A stretch of 64,000 nt of DNA, taken from the NCBI RefSeq assembly GCF_007988885.1, contig NZ_BJUZ01000001.1, forward strand, positions 434,001-498,000. The letters run 5' to 3'. Both the position numbers and the translations under genes were made by a program. The DNA is from Gluconobacter wancherniae NBRC 103581. Its GTDB lineage: Bacteria; Pseudomonadota; Alphaproteobacteria; Acetobacterales; Acetobacteraceae. The stretch's first letter is position 1. Each line of letters begins with the position of its first letter. The notes beneath the pieces are model-generated. The model was not told the origin of the DNA. It saw nothing but the letters and a program-made list of their open reading frames with translations, and searched no databases. This document shows positions 63,452-64,000 of this stretch, one piece after another.

Positions 63452-64000
63452 ATGGCTCTTTTTCGATATCCGCAACCCCGTCCTTCGGAGATCACACCGA
63501 AAGACCTCTATTTTTCAAGGCGCAAGGTAATCGCTGGGCTGAGCGCCGGGCTCGGTGTCGCCGCACTTGGCACTGATCCTGCGCAAGCCGGAGAAAAGCT
63601 GCATACGCATCCAGGCCCATATTCCGCCACGCTTGAGCCAACGTCCCGCTCGGATGTGACGGGGTATAATAATTTCTACGAATTTGGCATGGACAAGTCA
63701 GATCCTGCCGCCTCTTCAGGAGATTTCAAGCCACTTCCATGGACGCTTGAGATCGGCGGTTTGGTGCGTAACCCTCAGCGTCTGGATGTCGGACAGATGC
63801 TACAGTCGTCCGATATGGAGGAGCGCATTTACCGCATGCGATGCGTTGAAGCCTGGTCCATGGTTATTCCATGGGACGGAATTCCGCTTGCAACATTACT
63901 GAAGGCCGCAGATCCAGATCCTAAAGCTAAATTTGTTGCGTTTGAAAGTGTTGAACGCCCGTCGGAAATGCCAGGACAACGCAACAATATTTCCGGGATA
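63452..64000 (+). CDS. msrP: Protein-methionine-sulfoxide reductase catalytic subunit MsrP (5' part; runs off the window)
   Basis: The frame is open from ATG 63452 to the end of the window (183 residues). The N-terminus carries a twin-arginine signal (FSRRKVIAGLSAG, about residues 22-34) after a 20-residue n-region, followed by a typical SAGLGVAALG. The molybdopterin domain begins ITPKDLY..., FYEFG, PWTLEIGGLV, and shows RMRCVEAWSMVIPWDGIPLATLL with the molybdenum-ligand Cys. MsrP repairs oxidised Met in the periplasm with membrane partner MsrQ, expected downstream outside the window. The start is in the gap divergent from the dehydrogenase gene. Confidence 0.9.
   Translation, partial: MALFRYPQPRPSEITPKDLYFSRRKVIAGLSAGLGVAALGTDPAQAGEKLHTHPGPYSATLEPTSRSDVTGYNNFYEFGMDKSDPAASSGDFKPLPWTLEIGGLVRNPQRLDVGQMLQSSDMEERIYRMRCVEAWSMVIPWDGIPLATLLKAADPDPKAKFVAFESVERPSEMPGQRNNISGI

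Noticed and set aside
1-64000. CRISPR arrays, IS elements, integrated phage
   Set aside because: No regularly spaced direct repeats, transposase, capsid or terminase sequences were seen on reading both strands.

Overview
The window is a piece of chromosome from an alphaproteobacterium, most likely an acetic acid bacterium (Acetobacteraceae, Gluconobacter/Acetobacter type). The evidence is the moderately GC-rich coding sequence, the alphaproteobacterial gene order erpA / dgt-argS-SPOR-scpA-scpB-tatBC-serS, a SUV3-type helicase, a class II DAHP synthase, a fused AroK-AroB protein and an SMP-30/gluconolactonase gene. The genus is inferred from protein style and gene order. No rRNA or tRNA gene is present to settle it. 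I saw no prophage, IS element, integrase of a mobile element or CRISPR array; the window is mostly housekeeping with small accessory operons.

Layout. 1-3.4 kb: 3' end of aspS with two tandem terminators, two small secreted proteins, xthA and erpA. 3.6-11.8 kb: one long co-directional block, dgt, argS, SPOR protein, scpA, scpB, tatB, tatC, serS (nucleotide pool, tRNA charging, envelope/division, chromosome segregation, protein export), with many stop/start overlaps. 11.8-12.9 kb: an AT-rich intergenic stretch holding a good promoter and candidate operator before an XRE regulator. 13-22 kb: SUV3-like helicase, ferredoxin-NADP reductase, glutathione reductase, a FUSC exporter, an alpha/beta hydrolase, a small secreted protein and alkB, a stress/redox flavour. 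22.2-27.4 kb: class II DAHP synthase, nicotinate phosphoribosyltransferase and an acidic protein of unknown function (ATGA-coupled), MgtC family, gltX. 27.4-31.4 kb (minus): cysS-trmJ-inward-rectifier K+ channel-aldose epimerase-like operon. 31.5-37.3 kb: MATE and MFS exporters (tail to tail), a Kbp-like BON/LysM protein, rpsD, prfC.

37.3-44.7 kb is the most unusual part. It holds a GntR/YtrA-ABC transporter operon with a palindromic operator; then a translationally coupled Nudix-MtnK-peptide-deformylase-like operon in which the deformylase homologue has lost two of its three metal ligands; then a zinc metallopeptidase, an exo/endonuclease/phosphatase protein and a beta carbonic anhydrase. 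44.8-55.6 kb: alaS, GtrA, an OmpA-type porin, AroK-AroB fusion, a membrane-anchored Pro/Ala-rich protein, XerD-like recombinase, accA, CinA N-domain and SMP-30 lactonase. 55.6-64 kb: a GNAT-Nudix fusion coupled to a Rieske oxygenase with an unusual iron-ligand spacing, a TonB-dependent receptor, a DUF815 ATPase, yajC, sodB, a beta-hydroxyacid dehydrogenase and the 5' part of msrP.

Gene starts were adjusted from the longest open frames using Shine-Dalgarno sequences, stop/start overlaps with the upstream gene, and family N-termini. No database search or folding program was run; all family calls rest on motifs read by eye.
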